In this document: positions 19,086 to 28,189 of the stretch, piece by piece | How the letters are laid out: the number at the start of each line of letters is the position of its first letter | Position numbering within the stretch: position 1 is the first letter of the stretch | Source: Agrobacterium tumefaciens | GTDB taxonomy: Bacteria; Pseudomonadota; Alphaproteobacteria; Rhizobiales; Rhizobiaceae | Assembly: GCF_005221385.1 (NCBI RefSeq) | Contig: NZ_CP039904.1 | Span: 744,001 to 808,000 of the forward strand | Length of the DNA: 64,000 nucleotides | Reading direction: 5' to 3' | Position numbers and translations under genes: made by a program | Notes under the pieces: generated by a model | Seen by the model: only the letters and a program-made list of their open reading frames with translations | Databases searched by the model: none | Told to the model about the DNA's origin: nothing

Positions 19086-19616
19086 TCACATGCCCGCGCC
19101 ACCAAGAACTGTCACGGCGCGGCGGTTCTGCGACCAGCACGAGATGTCGTCGCAAACGGCGACCGGACGTTCCTTGCCGTAGGAAATCGTCTTCATGCGG
19201 TTTGCCGGAACGCCCTGGGAAGCCAGGAAGTCACGGGTCGAAGCCGCACGACGGGCGCCGAGCGCCAGGTTGTATTCACGCGTACCACGTTCGTCGGCAT
19301 GGCCTTCGACCGTAATGGCGTAGTTCGGATAACGGGCAAGCCACTGGGCCTGGCGCTGCAGGGTCTGCTGCGCATCGGCGCGGATCGAGGTCGAGTCCGT
19401 ATCGAAGAAGATGCGGTCGCCGACGTTGACCGTGAAGTCCTGCTGGGAGCCCGGCGTTGCGGAACCTGCGCCACCGAGACCGAGTTCACCGGCATTGTTC
19501 GGCATGTTCTTCTTCGCGCAGCCTGCAAGGGCAAGCGCGAGCGTCATGGCGATAACAGCCGGGTTACGGGCCAGTTTCTGCATCGGGCTGAGTGCCGAAA
19601 TGTGTGTACGGCTCAT
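19086..19616 (-). CDS. pal: Peptidoglycan-associated lipoprotein Pal
   Basis: A 176-residue outer-membrane lipoprotein that anchors the outer membrane to peptidoglycan and binds TolB. The signal sequence ends in the lipobox LALAGC with lipidated Cys33. The OmpA-like peptidoglycan-binding domain covers about 65-170: DRIFFDTDSTSIR, then VEGHADERGTREYNLALGARRA, then ISYGKERPV. The C-terminal CDDISCWSQNRRAV has two cysteines able to form a disulfide, a rhizobial feature. The start at 19616 gives a rather long n-region; an internal Met at residue 12 is the alternative. It is flanked by the tolB terminator and its own terminator, so it may have its own promoter. Confidence 0.96.
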   Translation of the reverse strand: MSRTHISALSPMQKLARNPAVIAMTLALALAGCAKKNMPNNAGELGLGGAGSATPGSQQDFTVNVGDRIFFDTDSTSIRADAQQTLQRQAQWLARYPNYAITVEGHADERGTREYNLALGARRAASTRDFLASQGVPANRMKTISYGKERPVAVCDDISCWSQNRRAVTVLGGAGM

Positions 19617-19783
19617 CGCCGGTCTCTCCTTGGAATTTCAATAACGTTGCCAGACACTAACTGATCGCGGTTAATAGCCGGCAAACGCTTATGGTTAACA
19701 GAAAGGAAATGTCCCACTTTTTTGCTCCCTCACAACACTTTGCGGCAAGAAAGAGGCGCTTTCCCGTGTGGCATGCTTAAAAA

Positions 19784-19816
19784 CATGGTGGCGCCGGACG
19801 AGCCGGCGCCACCATG
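19784..19816 (-). terminator. Terminator of tolB
   Basis: A near-perfect long stem, CATGGTGGCGCCGG with CCGGCGCCACCATG. On the minus strand it is followed by TTTTTAAGC. It lies 11 bases after the tolB stop. Confidence 0.88.
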
Positions 19817-19826
19817 GCAGTCAATA

Positions 19827-21140
19827 TCAGTCCAGAAGCGGCGACCATGCCGGGTCCGAAGCAAAGGTTGGCGTCTTGATGAGCTGTTCATTGTAGCCCG
19901 TCAGGTCGATCGAATAGAGCTGCGGACCACCGGCGCCGGCATTCTGGCGGAAGAACATCAGCACGCGGCCATTCGGCGCCCAGGTGGGGCCTTCATTGTG
20001 GAAGCCGCTGGTCAGAATGCGTTCACCCGAACCGTCGGTCTTCATCACGCCGATCGAGAACTTGCCGCCCGACTGCTTGGTAAAGGCGATCAGATCGCCA
20101 CGCGGCGACCATACCGGCGTGGAATAGGAACCGTCGCCGAAAGAAAGACGCTGCTGGCCGGAACCATCGGCATTCATCACGTAAATCTGCTGGCGGCCGC
20201 CACGGTCGCTTTCAAAGGCGACGCGCTGACCATCCGGCGAAAATGACGGCGCCGTATCGATCGCCGACGTGTTCGTCAGGCGGGTCGTGGTGCGCGAACG
20301 CAGATCCATGGTGTAAATATTGGCGTTGCCATCCTGCTGCAGGCTCATGATGACCTTTTGGCCATCCGGCGAGAAGCGTGGCGAGAACGTCATGCCGGGG
20401 AAGTTGCCGACGACTTCGCGCTGTCCGGTTTCCAGTTGCAGCAGGTAAACGCGCGGCTGCTGACCCTCGAAAGACATGTATGTCACTTCCTGACGGTTCG
20501 GCGAGAAACGCGGCGTCAGAACGATGTCGTTCGAATTGGTGAGGTTGCGGACGTTGAAACCATCCTGGTCCATGATCGACAGCTGGCGCTTGCGGGCCGT
20601 CTTCGGGCCGCTTTCGGAGACGAAAACGACGCGGGTGTCGAAATAACCCTTTTCGCCGGTAATGCTCTCATAGATCGCATCCGCGATGATATGGGCGACG
20701 CGCCGCCAGTTTTCAGGCTGGGTGAAGAATTGCTGGCCAGCCATCTGCTTGTTTGCAAACGTGTCCCACAGACGGAATTCCGCGCGCAGGCGGCCATCGC
20801 TTTCACGCGTCACGCGGCCGGTCACAAGCGCCTGTGCATTGATGACCTTCCAGTCCTCGAAACGCGGCTGCTGATCCGGATTGGTGATCTTTTCGATGAA
20901 GGCGCTTTTATTGACCGGCGCGAACAGGCCGGAACGCTGCAGATCGGCCGCGATGACGGCCGAAACCTGCGCGCCAATGCCATCGCCCGAGATGAAATCG
21001 GTGATGGCGATGGGCAGCGGCTGTACATTGCCCTTGTTGATGTTGAGCTCCACAACAGCATTCGCTGGAGTAACGGCAACGAGTGAAAACAACATGCCTG
21101 TTGCAACCATTAGGGCGCGGAGGACAGAACACTTGATCAT
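19827..21140 (-). CDS. tolB: Tol-Pal translocation protein TolB
   Basis: A 437-residue periplasmic protein that shuttles between Pal and TolA. A signal peptide (residues 1-28, ending TPANA) precedes an N-terminal alpha/beta domain (about 30-165, [25 protein letters not shown]). The C-terminal six-bladed beta-propeller has repeated TolB/WD40-like units, for example [48 protein letters not shown] and [14 protein letters not shown]. Length and layout are normal. It lies 78 bases downstream of tolA within the tol cluster and ends in a very strong terminator. Confidence 0.97.
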   Translation of the reverse strand: MIKCSVLRALMVATGMLFSLVAVTPANAVVELNINKGNVQPLPIAITDFISGDGIGAQVSAVIAADLQRSGLFAPVNKSAFIEKITNPDQQPRFEDWKVINAQALVTGRVTRESDGRLRAEFRLWDTFANKQMAGQQFFTQPENWRRVAHIIADAIYESITGEKGYFDTRVVFVSESGPKTARKRQLSIMDQDGFNVRNLTNSNDIVLTPRFSPNRQEVTYMSFEGQQPRVYLLQLETGQREVVGNFPGMTFSPRFSPDGQKVIMSLQQDGNANIYTMDLRSRTTTRLTNTSAIDTAPSFSPDGQRVAFESDRGGRQQIYVMNADGSGQQRLSFGDGSYSTPVWSPRGDLIAFTKQSGGKFSIGVMKTDGSGERILTSGFHNEGPTWAPNGRVLMFFRQNAGAGGPQLYSIDLTGYNEQLIKTPTFASDPAWSPLLD

Positions 21141-21218
21141 TTAGACAAGCCTTTCAGCTTCTTACGAAAATTGGACAGAGATCCCAGAGACATTGCTTAA
21201 ATTCCCGAATCTCTTTGC

Positions 21219-22400
21219 TCATAATGCGAATTGCGACGGGTCAAAGTTTGCGGAGAACGTGTTCCACCCGCCCTCGCCATCGTATTTTTCGGCAGGGGGC
21301 AGGCTTTGAAACGGCGAAGACCTCATAATCGCCCGTCGCGCACTTGCCTCCACCGCACGCCTTGTCCCGTCGGGTCCGCCCGTCGCCGTTATCTCCGGGT
21401 CACCGACAATATTGCCCGACCGATCAAGCGAGAACCTGATCTTCACCCGAACATCCGCAACACCGGTCAAACCGGACACCATTGACCAATTATTCTGAAT
21501 TTGGCCTTCGATGCCGGCTTTTTCACTCGCCGACAAACCTGATCCGATCGTCTTCTTGCCGCCGAGCGAAGCCGTCTGCGTCGCCCGCTTCGAGCCGCCG
21601 CCAGACGGAGCCTGTTTGTTCAGTAGCGCAGAAATCTCATCAGCATTAAATTCACTTGCCTGCGACGCGGCGGATTTCGCCGTCTCCTGCTTCTTCTCGC
21701 CCGGCTTCTTGTCGGAAGGCTTGTCCGTGGATTTTGCCTGATCAGGCTTCTTCTCTGCCGGTTTTTCAGCTGGCTTCTGATCCACAGGCTTGTTTTCTGC
21801 CTGCTTGGGCTCTTCCGGCTTCGGCGGTTCGGGACGGGCATTTGGGCGCGGTACATTTTGCGGTACGGCAATCTCAGCCGGTTCTTGCTGCGCGGGCGGC
21901 GGTTCTTCCGCCTTGGTTTCCTGCGGTGGCGGCTCGTTCTTCGGCTGCGGCGGGATTTCTGGCTTGGTCTGCGGCAAGGCGGCCATTTCCTGCGGCTTCG
22001 GAGCCGAGGTCTCTTCCTTGACGATTTCCTTTACTTCGTTTGCCTTAGTGTCGACCGTGGGAAGCGGCTTTTCCTGCTTTGGCGGAGCAGCCGCGCTGAG
22101 ATTGTCGTTAGGCTTGACAGTCGGCGTCGGCGGCGCATCAAGATCGGTCGTGTTGTTTCCAATGTTTTGCGAATTTTCGACGATATCCGGGCGCGTGGTC
22201 GGAACAGGGGCCGACTTCTCCGCTTTCGGAGCGTTCTTGTCGCCCTGCTGGATCTGGGTCAATTCCTCGATAGGCACCAGTTCCACCGGCAAGGCCTCGG
22301 CCTGCGACACGTCTAGCGGTTCCGGCGAGCCCAGGGAAACCAAGGCGAAAGCCAGAAGCGACGCATGCACAATCGCGGATGTGGTGATGCTGCCCTTCAT
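21219..22400 (-). CDS. tolA: TolA-type cell envelope protein
   Basis: A 393-residue inner-membrane protein that spans the periplasm and couples the TolQR proton motor to Pal and TolB. One N-terminal helix (about 4-26, TTSAIVHASLLAFALVSLG) is followed by a very Pro/Lys/Glu-rich extended domain (about 45-255, with runs such as KPAEKPAEKKPDQAK). The C-terminal globular domain (about 285-393) contains LSASEKAGIEGQIQNNWSMVSGL and VRVKIRFSLDRSGNIVGDPEITA, a TonB/TolA-like fold. Family assignment rests on architecture and position, because the middle is low-complexity. Nine bases separate it from tolR. Confidence 0.93.
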   Translation of the reverse strand: MKGSITTSAIVHASLLAFALVSLGSPEPLDVSQAEALPVELVPIEELTQIQQGDKNAPKAEKSAPVPTTRPDIVENSQNIGNNTTDLDAPPTPTVKPNDNLSAAAPPKQEKPLPTVDTKANEVKEIVKEETSAPKPQEMAALPQTKPEIPPQPKNEPPPQETKAEEPPPAQQEPAEIAVPQNVPRPNARPEPPKPEEPKQAENKPVDQKPAEKPAEKKPDQAKSTDKPSDKKPGEKKQETAKSAASQASEFNADEISALLNKQAPSGGGSKRATQTASLGGKKTIGSGLSASEKAGIEGQIQNNWSMVSGLTGVADVRVKIRFSLDRSGNIVGDPEITATGGPDGTRRAVEASARRAIMRSSPFQSLPPAEKYDGEGGWNTFSANFDPSQFAL

Positions 22401-22409
22401 CGTTTTACG

Positions 22410-22871
22410 TCAATTGTCCTGTTTCTGCTGGGTCACAAGGCCGATATTCTTGAAGCCCGCCGCCTGGATACGCGCCATCACATCGGCGACGACGCCATAT
22501 GCGGCAACGGAATCCGCCCGTACGAAGATACGTTCGTTATAACCTGTCGTGGCGATCGCCTGCAGCTTGTCGGCCACCTCGGCCGCCTGGATTTCGGTTT
22601 CCTGCAAATGGATCTGGCCATTGGCATTGACCGAAATCGTGATCGGCTGCGTGTCCGAATTCAGCGCATTGGCGGATGTCTGCGGCAGATCGATCGGCAC
22701 GCCGACCGTCATCATCGGTGCCGCCACCATGAAGATGATGAGCAGCACGAGCATGACGTCGACGAGCGGCGTCACGTTGATCTCGCTGATCGCGCCGCCT
22801 TTGCGCCGTCCGCCGCGCCCACCCCGGCGTCCACCGGAACCGCCGCCGCTGCCACCTGCTGACATACCCAT
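22410..22871 (-). CDS. tolR: Tol-Pal proton channel subunit TolR
   Basis: A 153-residue ExbD/TolR protein. After a Gly/Arg-rich N-terminus (GGSGGGSGGRRGGRGGRRKG) the single helix carries the proton-carrying aspartate: INVTPLVDVMLVLLIIFMV (Asp at about residue 39). The periplasmic domain (about 60-150) includes ITISVNANGQIHLQETEI and IFVRADSVAAYGVVADVMARIQAAG. With TolQ it forms the stator that powers TolA during outer-membrane constriction. The ATG at 22871 has TGGAG upstream. The Gly/Arg-rich extension is longer than in E. coli, as in other rhizobia. Confidence 0.96.
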   Translation of the reverse strand: MGMSAGGSGGGSGGRRGGRGGRRKGGAISEINVTPLVDVMLVLLIIFMVAAPMMTVGVPIDLPQTSANALNSDTQPITISVNANGQIHLQETEIQAAEVADKLQAIATTGYNERIFVRADSVAAYGVVADVMARIQAAGFKNIGLVTQQKQDN

Positions 22872-22932
22872 ATTATTTACTCCATTTTGCCTTGCGGCAA
22901 ATTATTGCACAGCATGCAAGTTGCGCGGCCGC

Positions 22933-23652
22933 TTACTGGGCGGCCTGCCGTGTCTGAAGTTTTTCATCGATCTGACGCGACAGGATCGCGGAGAACTCGT
23001 CGGCGAAACCTTCCATACGGGCGGAAAGCTTGTGCGCGTCGGCCGTGAACTTGTTATAGGCGATAACCGCCGGAATAGCCGCGACAAGGCCGATGGCCGT
23101 TGCCAGAAGCGCTTCAGCGATACCGGGCGCCACAACCGCAAGGTTGGTGGACTTCGAACCGGCAATCGCCTGGAACGAGGTCATGATACCAACGACCGTA
23201 CCGAAGAGGCCGATAAAGGGACCTGCCGAACCGATGGTAGCCAGCGAACCGAGGCGGGCCTCATATTGTTCGCCTTCACGGGCAATCGTTACGTCCATTG
23301 CCCGGTCAATGCGCATCTGCAGACCGATGGGCGAACGCGCACCGCGTTCGAATGATTTTTTCCATTCCCGCATGGCGGAAACGAAAATTGCCGCAAGACC
23401 GCCATTCTGGCGTTCCGCCAGAGTGCGATAAAGCTCTTCAAGCGACTGGCCTGACCAGAACACCTGTTCGAACTGGTCGAACTGGCGCTTTGCCTTGCCG
23501 AAGCTCACATATTTGTCAAAGACGATCGCCCACGTCCAGACCGAGGCGGCGATAAGTCCGATCATCACGAGCTTCACGATGAGGCCCGCCTGCATAAACA
23601 GTGCCCAGAGACTTACATCGTGCGTCGCCGCTGCCAAACCTGCCTGTTCCAT
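22933..23652 (-). CDS. tolQ: Tol-Pal proton channel subunit TolQ
   Basis: A 239-residue MotA/TolQ/ExbB family inner-membrane protein with three helices: about 20-42 (AGLIVKLVMIGLIAASVWTWAIVF), about 135-160 (LGSLATIGSAGPFIGLFGTVVGIM) and about 175-200 (VAPGIAEALLATAIGLVAAIPAV). It forms the channel with TolR. The start at 23652 (MEQAGLA) fits the family; the longer frame to 23727 lacks support. A gap of about 260 bases to ybgC upstream likely holds the tol promoter, with AT-rich sequence and several TTAAC words but no clear consensus. Confidence 0.96.
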   Translation of the reverse strand: MEQAGLAAATHDVSLWALFMQAGLIVKLVMIGLIAASVWTWAIVFDKYVSFGKAKRQFDQFEQVFWSGQSLEELYRTLAERQNGGLAAIFVSAMREWKKSFERGARSPIGLQMRIDRAMDVTIAREGEQYEARLGSLATIGSAGPFIGLFGTVVGIMTSFQAIAGSKSTNLAVVAPGIAEALLATAIGLVAAIPAVIAYNKFTADAHKLSARMEGFADEFSAILSRQIDEKLQTRQAAQ

Positions 23653-23913
23653 AAATATCCAATCCCCGAATCCAAACGCCCGGTACGGGACCGGGCGATT
23701 CAAACGCGTGTTAACGCTCGAAGTCATGCGGCCTCAGCCGTTAACCCCTTTGCCATACCCCGATACTTGCCAGTAAGCCTTACTTGCCAATAAATTTGGT
23801 GAAAGGAAGGCGTGCGCCGCACAAATGCCAGTTGCTAAAGTAAGACACCATTATGGTTAAAGGAGTGTTACAGCCGGGCCACGCCGGATGGATTTACTCG
23901 ACGGGGCCGTCAA

Positions 23914-24354
23914 TTACTTCAGGAATTTTTCCGCCACCGTCTCCGGAAGACGCCTTGGCCGGCCATTGGCATTGATGACGGCGATGATGACCTTGGCGGC
24001 AACAAGCAGTGTTTCGCCGCGCCGGATTTCCTGATTGAGCACCATTTTTGCGCCACCGGCCTTTTCGGTCACCGTGGTGATTATCAGCACATCATCCATC
24101 CGCGCCGGGGTCTTGAAATCAATCTCCATGCGATGAACGACGAAAACAAGGCCTTCCTCGTCAGCGGTCAAAAGCGCGCTCTGCTCGCAGCCGAGGCAAC
24201 GCAGGTAATCAGTGCGGCCGCGCTCGAGAAAATGCAGGTAGCGCGCGTGATAAACGAGACCGGAAAAATCCGTGTCCTCATAATAGACGCGTTGCGTCAG
24301 GCGGTGCCCATGTTCGATGAGTTCGCCTGAAAGCGAAACCATAAGCTCGCTCAT
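23914..24354 (-). CDS. ybgC: Tol-Pal system-associated acyl-CoA thioesterase YbgC
   Basis: A 146-residue hotdog-fold thioesterase of the 4-hydroxybenzoyl-CoA thioesterase family. The active-site Asp lies in QRVYYEDTDFSGLVYHARYL (about residues 21-40), and HFLERGRTDYLR follows. Family members hydrolyse short-chain or acyl-ACP thioesters and may link phospholipid synthesis to the Tol system. The start codon at 24354 overlaps the stop of the upstream Nudix gene in an ATGA, showing translational coupling; the longer frame to 24390 is therefore rejected. It precedes tolQ, as in many Proteobacteria. Confidence 0.95.
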   Translation of the reverse strand: MSELMVSLSGELIEHGHRLTQRVYYEDTDFSGLVYHARYLHFLERGRTDYLRCLGCEQSALLTADEEGLVFVVHRMEIDFKTPARMDDVLIITTVTEKAGGAKMVLNQEIRRGETLLVAAKVIIAVINANGRPRRLPETVAEKFLK

Positions 24355-24887
24355 ACTGTCTCCCTGGAAAGTTCGGCCGCATCGAAGCAACCTTCGCGGA
24401 CGATAGGATGCTCGTGGCGCTGGGGCAGGTTCTCGATGCGGTCTGCAATAAAACGAGGCCTGAGATCGTGATCCAGCAGGGTGGAAGATTGCGCAGGCAA
24501 CCAGCGGAACTCTACCTCGACGCCATCCAGCACCCGGTGCACGATATCGCTACCATGGAAAGGAAAGGCCTGGCGAAGCGAAACCAGATAATAAAATGCC
24601 AGCTCATGCGCCGCATAATCGCCATAGGCGAAAAAATTCTCGGCCGACCAGAGGAGGCGCTCAACGGTACAATCCCGATCAAGCTCCTCGCCGATCTCGC
24701 GGATGATGGTTTCCTGCGAGCTTTCGCCTATTTCCGCCCGTCCGCCCGGCAAGGCCCAATAACTGCCCTTGGTGCCGCGCTGGACGAGAATATGGTCGTT
24801 CTGAAAAATAAGCGCCGCGACGCGCATGCTGAAAAGCTGCGGTTTCCGGTCCAGCCGGATCATGTGGCGTTCGGGGGCAGAAGTCAT
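24351..24887 (-). CDS. NUDIX hydrolase (first of a tandem pair)
   Basis: A 178-residue cytoplasmic NUDIX protein. The Nudix box is GGRAEIGESSQETIIREIGEEL (residues about 48-69), with the metal-binding REUXEE core intact, but the following conserved Gly is replaced by Asp (EELDRD). The second half shares with its neighbour the pattern FFxYxxxxxHELxFYYLV and an FRWLPA segment. The substrate is unknown: nucleoside diphosphate derivatives in general. Both ends overlap neighbours by ATGA, with the second NUDIX gene upstream and ybgC downstream, so the three are translationally coupled. The two NUDIX proteins look like products of a tandem duplication. Confidence 0.93.
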   Translation of the reverse strand: MTSAPERHMIRLDRKPQLFSMRVAALIFQNDHILVQRGTKGSYWALPGGRAEIGESSQETIIREIGEELDRDCTVERLLWSAENFFAYGDYAAHELAFYYLVSLRQAFPFHGSDIVHRVLDGVEVEFRWLPAQSSTLLDHDLRPRFIADRIENLPQRHEHPIVREGCFDAAELSRETV

Positions 24888-25411
24888 TTATCGTCCAGAT
24901 CGCCGTCATGCCAGACGAGATGTCTCGTCGTCTTAGGCAGGTGTTCTATTTCGTCGGCGATGAAATAGGGCGGAATATCAAGCTCCGTCAATGCCTGCCG
25001 GGTTGCCGCGACCCAGCGGAATTCGAGTTCGTTATCGCCGTCCTGAACGCGATGGATGATCGCGGTGGGATGGAAAGCCAGCGTCTCCGGCAAGTCCATC
25101 AGGTAATAGAAACCGAGTTCGTGCCAGTCCTTGCCCTCGTAGTGGAAAAAATTCTCAACCGCCCATAAAAGCCGCCCCACCTTGGCCTCGACGCCAAGCT
25201 CCTCCACCATTTCGCGCGCCAGCGTTTCCTCGGAGCGCTCGCCCATTTCGGCGCGGCCACCCGGAAAGGTCCAGAATTTTTCATGCGATGCCCGGTGCAC
25301 CAGCACGTGTCCATCACGAAACGCCAGCCCTGCGACACGCATCTGGAAAATGCGTTTCGGCTTGAACTTCATGCGGATGCGGGTGTCCTGCGTCTTGTTA
25401 TCGTGCGTCAT
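24884..25411 (-). CDS. NUDIX hydrolase (second of a tandem pair)
   Basis: A 175-residue NUDIX protein with a canonical box GGRAEMGERSEETLAREMVEELG. It carries the same flanking motifs as the downstream paralogue (FFHYEGKDWHELGFYYLMDLPE and LEFRWVAA). The start at 25411 is supported by its ATGA overlap with the stop of the DinB gene (25408-25410); an internal Met at 25372 is the alternative. The stop overlaps the start of the next NUDIX gene in the same manner. The substrate is unknown. The chain DinB-NUDIX-NUDIX-ybgC suggests functional coupling upstream of the Tol-Pal genes, but sanitising of damaged nucleotides is only a guess. Confidence 0.93.
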   Translation of the reverse strand: MTHDNKTQDTRIRMKFKPKRIFQMRVAGLAFRDGHVLVHRASHEKFWTFPGGRAEMGERSEETLAREMVEELGVEAKVGRLLWAVENFFHYEGKDWHELGFYYLMDLPETLAFHPTAIIHRVQDGDNELEFRWVAATRQALTELDIPPYFIADEIEHLPKTTRHLVWHDGDLDDK

Positions 25412-25989
25412 TGTCCGGACCTGCGGGCTGGAAACATCAAATCGGTTTCCCTCCACCCTAACGCATCCATCTCTTCTTTTCTCACCTTTGCGTCATCGCC
25501 CACAATGAATTCATCCAGTTGCGGCGGCTTGATCGTGGTGCCGGACAACATGGCATGCGCCTGCCCCCGATGATGCGTCTGGTGCTGAAAGAGATGCGAC
25601 AGGATATCGTCGCAGCGATCCTGCTGGATGCGCGTGCCGCGATGGATATTGACGGTTGCGGCAAGACCGTCTTCATCGAGCCCGTCGACAAAGGCGATCA
25701 GCACCTCGTCCAGTTCCATCTGGGCGCTCCGCAGCGCCAGCATCGTGGCGAAGGGCTCCTCTGTGGCAAAGGCCGCCAGACCGAGCGTCCCGCCCTGGAG
25801 GGCATCGATATAGAATCGGTCGACGGTGTAGATGTGGTTCAGCGTGGCGCGGAGCGTTGGAAAGAAGCTGACACGACGAGCGATAAACTCCTCCTGCGAA
25901 AGCTGAAGACAGGCTTGATGCAGCCGGAAATTGGCTAGGCGGTTGTTGCGCGAGAGTTTGCGGAATATCCGCAGCGGATCGTAAGGCAT
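25408..25989 (-). CDS. DinB family protein
   Basis: A 193-residue protein of the DinB/YfiT-like metalloenzyme fold (four-helix bundle). The presumed metal ligands are His52 in LNHIYTVDRFYI and the histidines of SHLFQHQTHHRGQAHAML (the HxxxH-type helix near residue 140). The YfiT/DinB superfamily includes bacillithiol and mycothiol S-transferases and proteins induced by DNA damage; the substrate here is unknown. The ATG at 25989 has TGGAGGAA upstream. It is the first gene of an overlapping unit DinB-NUDIX-NUDIX-ybgC. Confidence 0.88.
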   Translation of the reverse strand: MPYDPLRIFRKLSRNNRLANFRLHQACLQLSQEEFIARRVSFFPTLRATLNHIYTVDRFYIDALQGGTLGLAAFATEEPFATMLALRSAQMELDEVLIAFVDGLDEDGLAATVNIHRGTRIQQDRCDDILSHLFQHQTHHRGQAHAMLSGTTIKPPQLDEFIVGDDAKVRKEEMDALGWRETDLMFPARRSGQ

Positions 25990-26109
25990 ATGGATTCCTC
26001 CATTGACGCCGAATATCGGCGTTTTCAATCGACGCGTTCAAGCTCCGATCTGCTTTTTTAGAACTTTTGCGCCGTCTTTCTGGTCGATCGTCGAGCGGCT
26101 CAGAAAAGC

Positions 26110-27021
26110 TCAGACGGATGATCCAAGATCAACGACCACGATTTCCGGTGGAACGCCAAAGCGGACGGGCGCGATGGAGCAACCAAGGCCGCCCGAGATA
26201 ATCAGGTTGCGACCGTCCTCGACCACATGTCCGTAAGCATAGCGATTGCCGTAGCGCGACGGTACCACGGGCGAACGTCCCAAAAACCGTATTTGTCCGC
26301 CATGGGTATGCCCGGACAATGTTAACGCCACACGGGACGGCACTTTGGGAAAAACATCCGGTTCATGCGCCATAAGGATAACCGGTGCTTCATCCGTCAC
26401 CTGCATGAGCGTACCGTCGAGATCGTCGAGTCCGCGCATGGTTTGGCGATCCCATTTTTTGCCCGGCAACAATGCAAGCTGGTCCTCCAGCCCTGCGATC
26501 CAGAAGCCTTGGCCATTCTTTTCCAGCCGCAAGACACGATTGCCGTAGACGGCAATGCCAACATCGGCAAGCGCCTTGTGACCGAACGTTTCACCGCCAC
26601 CGGCTTTCTGCGCCGACCGGTCTTCCCACCAGTCATGATTACCCATGATCGCATGAACACCGAGGGGTGCCTTCAATACCGCAAGAGCCTTCGACCAATC
26701 TCTCGAATGGACATAGCTCGTCACGAGATTCATACCAGCGGTATAGTCACCAAGCAGCAATACTACGTCGCCGCCGAGACTGTTGGCATGATTGCAAATG
26801 GCAGTAATCCGGGCAGCAGACATCCAAGGCTCGCAGGCGTGAATATCAGCAAGCACCACCAGCCGTAGTTTGAGACCCGGCGGCCAGCCGGGCGGCGTCA
26901 ACGCATAACGGGTAACGTTAAGCCGAAGGAGCGGTTCGAAGCCGAAAGCATAGGAACCGAGCGCCATGGCACCCGCAAAGCCACCCCCAAGAACCCTCAG
27001 AAAGGCGCGGCGGGAAATCAA
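26110..27021 (-). CDS. Tat-exported metallophosphoesterase (YkuE-like)
   Basis: A 303-residue calcineurin-like phosphoesterase. The N-terminus ISRRAFLRVLGGGFAGAMAL is a twin-arginine signal or anchor. The metal-binding motifs are in order: LADIHACEP, LLGDYTAGM, MGNHDWWED, MAHEPDVF and SGHTHGGQI. Relatives act on phospholipid head groups or UDP-diacylglucosamine at the membrane; the true substrate is unknown. The start is a TTG at 27021 that touches the ruvB stop codon directly, with GGAGGA inside the ruvB end as ribosome site, so it is translated from the ruv message. Confidence 0.9.
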   Translation of the reverse strand: MISRRAFLRVLGGGFAGAMALGSYAFGFEPLLRLNVTRYALTPPGWPPGLKLRLVVLADIHACEPWMSAARITAICNHANSLGGDVVLLLGDYTAGMNLVTSYVHSRDWSKALAVLKAPLGVHAIMGNHDWWEDRSAQKAGGGETFGHKALADVGIAVYGNRVLRLEKNGQGFWIAGLEDQLALLPGKKWDRQTMRGLDDLDGTLMQVTDEAPVILMAHEPDVFPKVPSRVALTLSGHTHGGQIRFLGRSPVVPSRYGNRYAYGHVVEDGRNLIISGGLGCSIAPVRFGVPPEIVVVDLGSSV

Positions 27022-28062
27022 TCAATCCTCCTCCAGCGTCAGCCGGAACTGCGCCGCCTCAAGATCCTTAGGCGGCTGCATTCCCAGATGTTTCCAGGCC
27101 GTCCCGGTCAGAATACGCCCGCGCGGTGTGCGCTGGATAAAGCCCTGCTGGATCATATAGGGTTCGATGATGTCCTCGATGGCATCGCGCGGCTCCGACA
27201 GGCCAGCAGCGATGGTTTCGATGCCGACAGGGCCGCCGCCGAAATTGACGGCGATCATGGTGAGATAGCGCATATCCAGCTGGTCGAGACCCATTTTATC
27301 GACCAGAAGCCGTGTCAAAGCCTCGTCGGCGATCTCGCGGGTAACGGCTTCCGCCCGCGCCACCTCGGCGAAATCACGCACGCGGCGCAATAGCCGCCCG
27401 GCGATACGCGGCGTGCCACGTGCACGCCTTGCCACCTCGCGCGCGCCTTCATCGGTCATATTGAGGCCCATAAGCCGTGCGCCGCGCCGAACGATCAGTT
27501 CCAGTTCGTCGACCGTGTAGAAAGCCAGCCGGACAGGAATGCCAAAACGGTCGCGCAGCGGCGTCGTCAGCAGGCCGAGACGGGTCGTTGCGGCAACAAG
27601 GGTGAATTTGGAAAGATCGATCTTCACCGAGCGCGCCGCCGGTCCCTCGCCGATGATGAGATCGAGCTGGAAATCCTCCATCGCCGGATAGAGAATTTCC
27701 TCCACAGCGGGGTTTAGACGGTGGATTTCATCGATGAACAGAACATCGCGCTCCTCGAGATTGGTGAGAAGCGCGGCAAGATCGCCTGCCTTGGCAATGA
27801 CCGGCCCTGATGTGGACTTGAAGTTGACGCCAAGCTCCTTGGCCATGATTTGCGCCAGCGTCGTCTTGCCGAGGCCGGGCGGGCCGACGAACAGTACGTG
27901 ATCAAGCGCCTCGCCCCGGTTCTTGGCGGCTTCAATAAATACCTTGAGATTGGCGCGGGCTTCTGCCTGGCCGGTAAAATCGTCCAGCGACTGCGGACGC
28001 AGCGTGGTGTCGATATCCTCGCCGCGCTTTTCCGGGGTAATCAGTCTCTCCGCATCGCTCAT
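27022..28062 (-). CDS. ruvB: Holliday junction branch migration ATPase RuvB
   Basis: A 346-residue AAA+ motor that drives branch migration of Holliday junctions together with RuvA. Walker [10 protein letters not shown] is at 60-68 and Walker B is in [10 protein letters not shown]. The sensor region [21 protein letters not shown] and the arginine finger follow, and the C-terminal winged helix contains [15 protein letters not shown]. It is the last of the ruvCAB set, 127 bases downstream of ruvA. Length is normal. Confidence 0.98.
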   Translation of the reverse strand: MSDAERLITPEKRGEDIDTTLRPQSLDDFTGQAEARANLKVFIEAAKNRGEALDHVLFVGPPGLGKTTLAQIMAKELGVNFKSTSGPVIAKAGDLAALLTNLEERDVLFIDEIHRLNPAVEEILYPAMEDFQLDLIIGEGPAARSVKIDLSKFTLVAATTRLGLLTTPLRDRFGIPVRLAFYTVDELELIVRRGARLMGLNMTDEGAREVARRARGTPRIAGRLLRRVRDFAEVARAEAVTREIADEALTRLLVDKMGLDQLDMRYLTMIAVNFGGGPVGIETIAAGLSEPRDAIEDIIEPYMIQQGFIQRTPRGRILTGTAWKHLGMQPPKDLEAAQFRLTLEED

Positions 28063-28189
28063 TCAGGGCATTCCATTGTTATAGCCGAATTCATCAGGTA
28101 ACTGCCGCCGCTATATCATGAGTATCGCAACAACGCGCTTCACGAAATTCAGGATATGTATGGGCTACACGCCCGCTTACCAGCCATTC

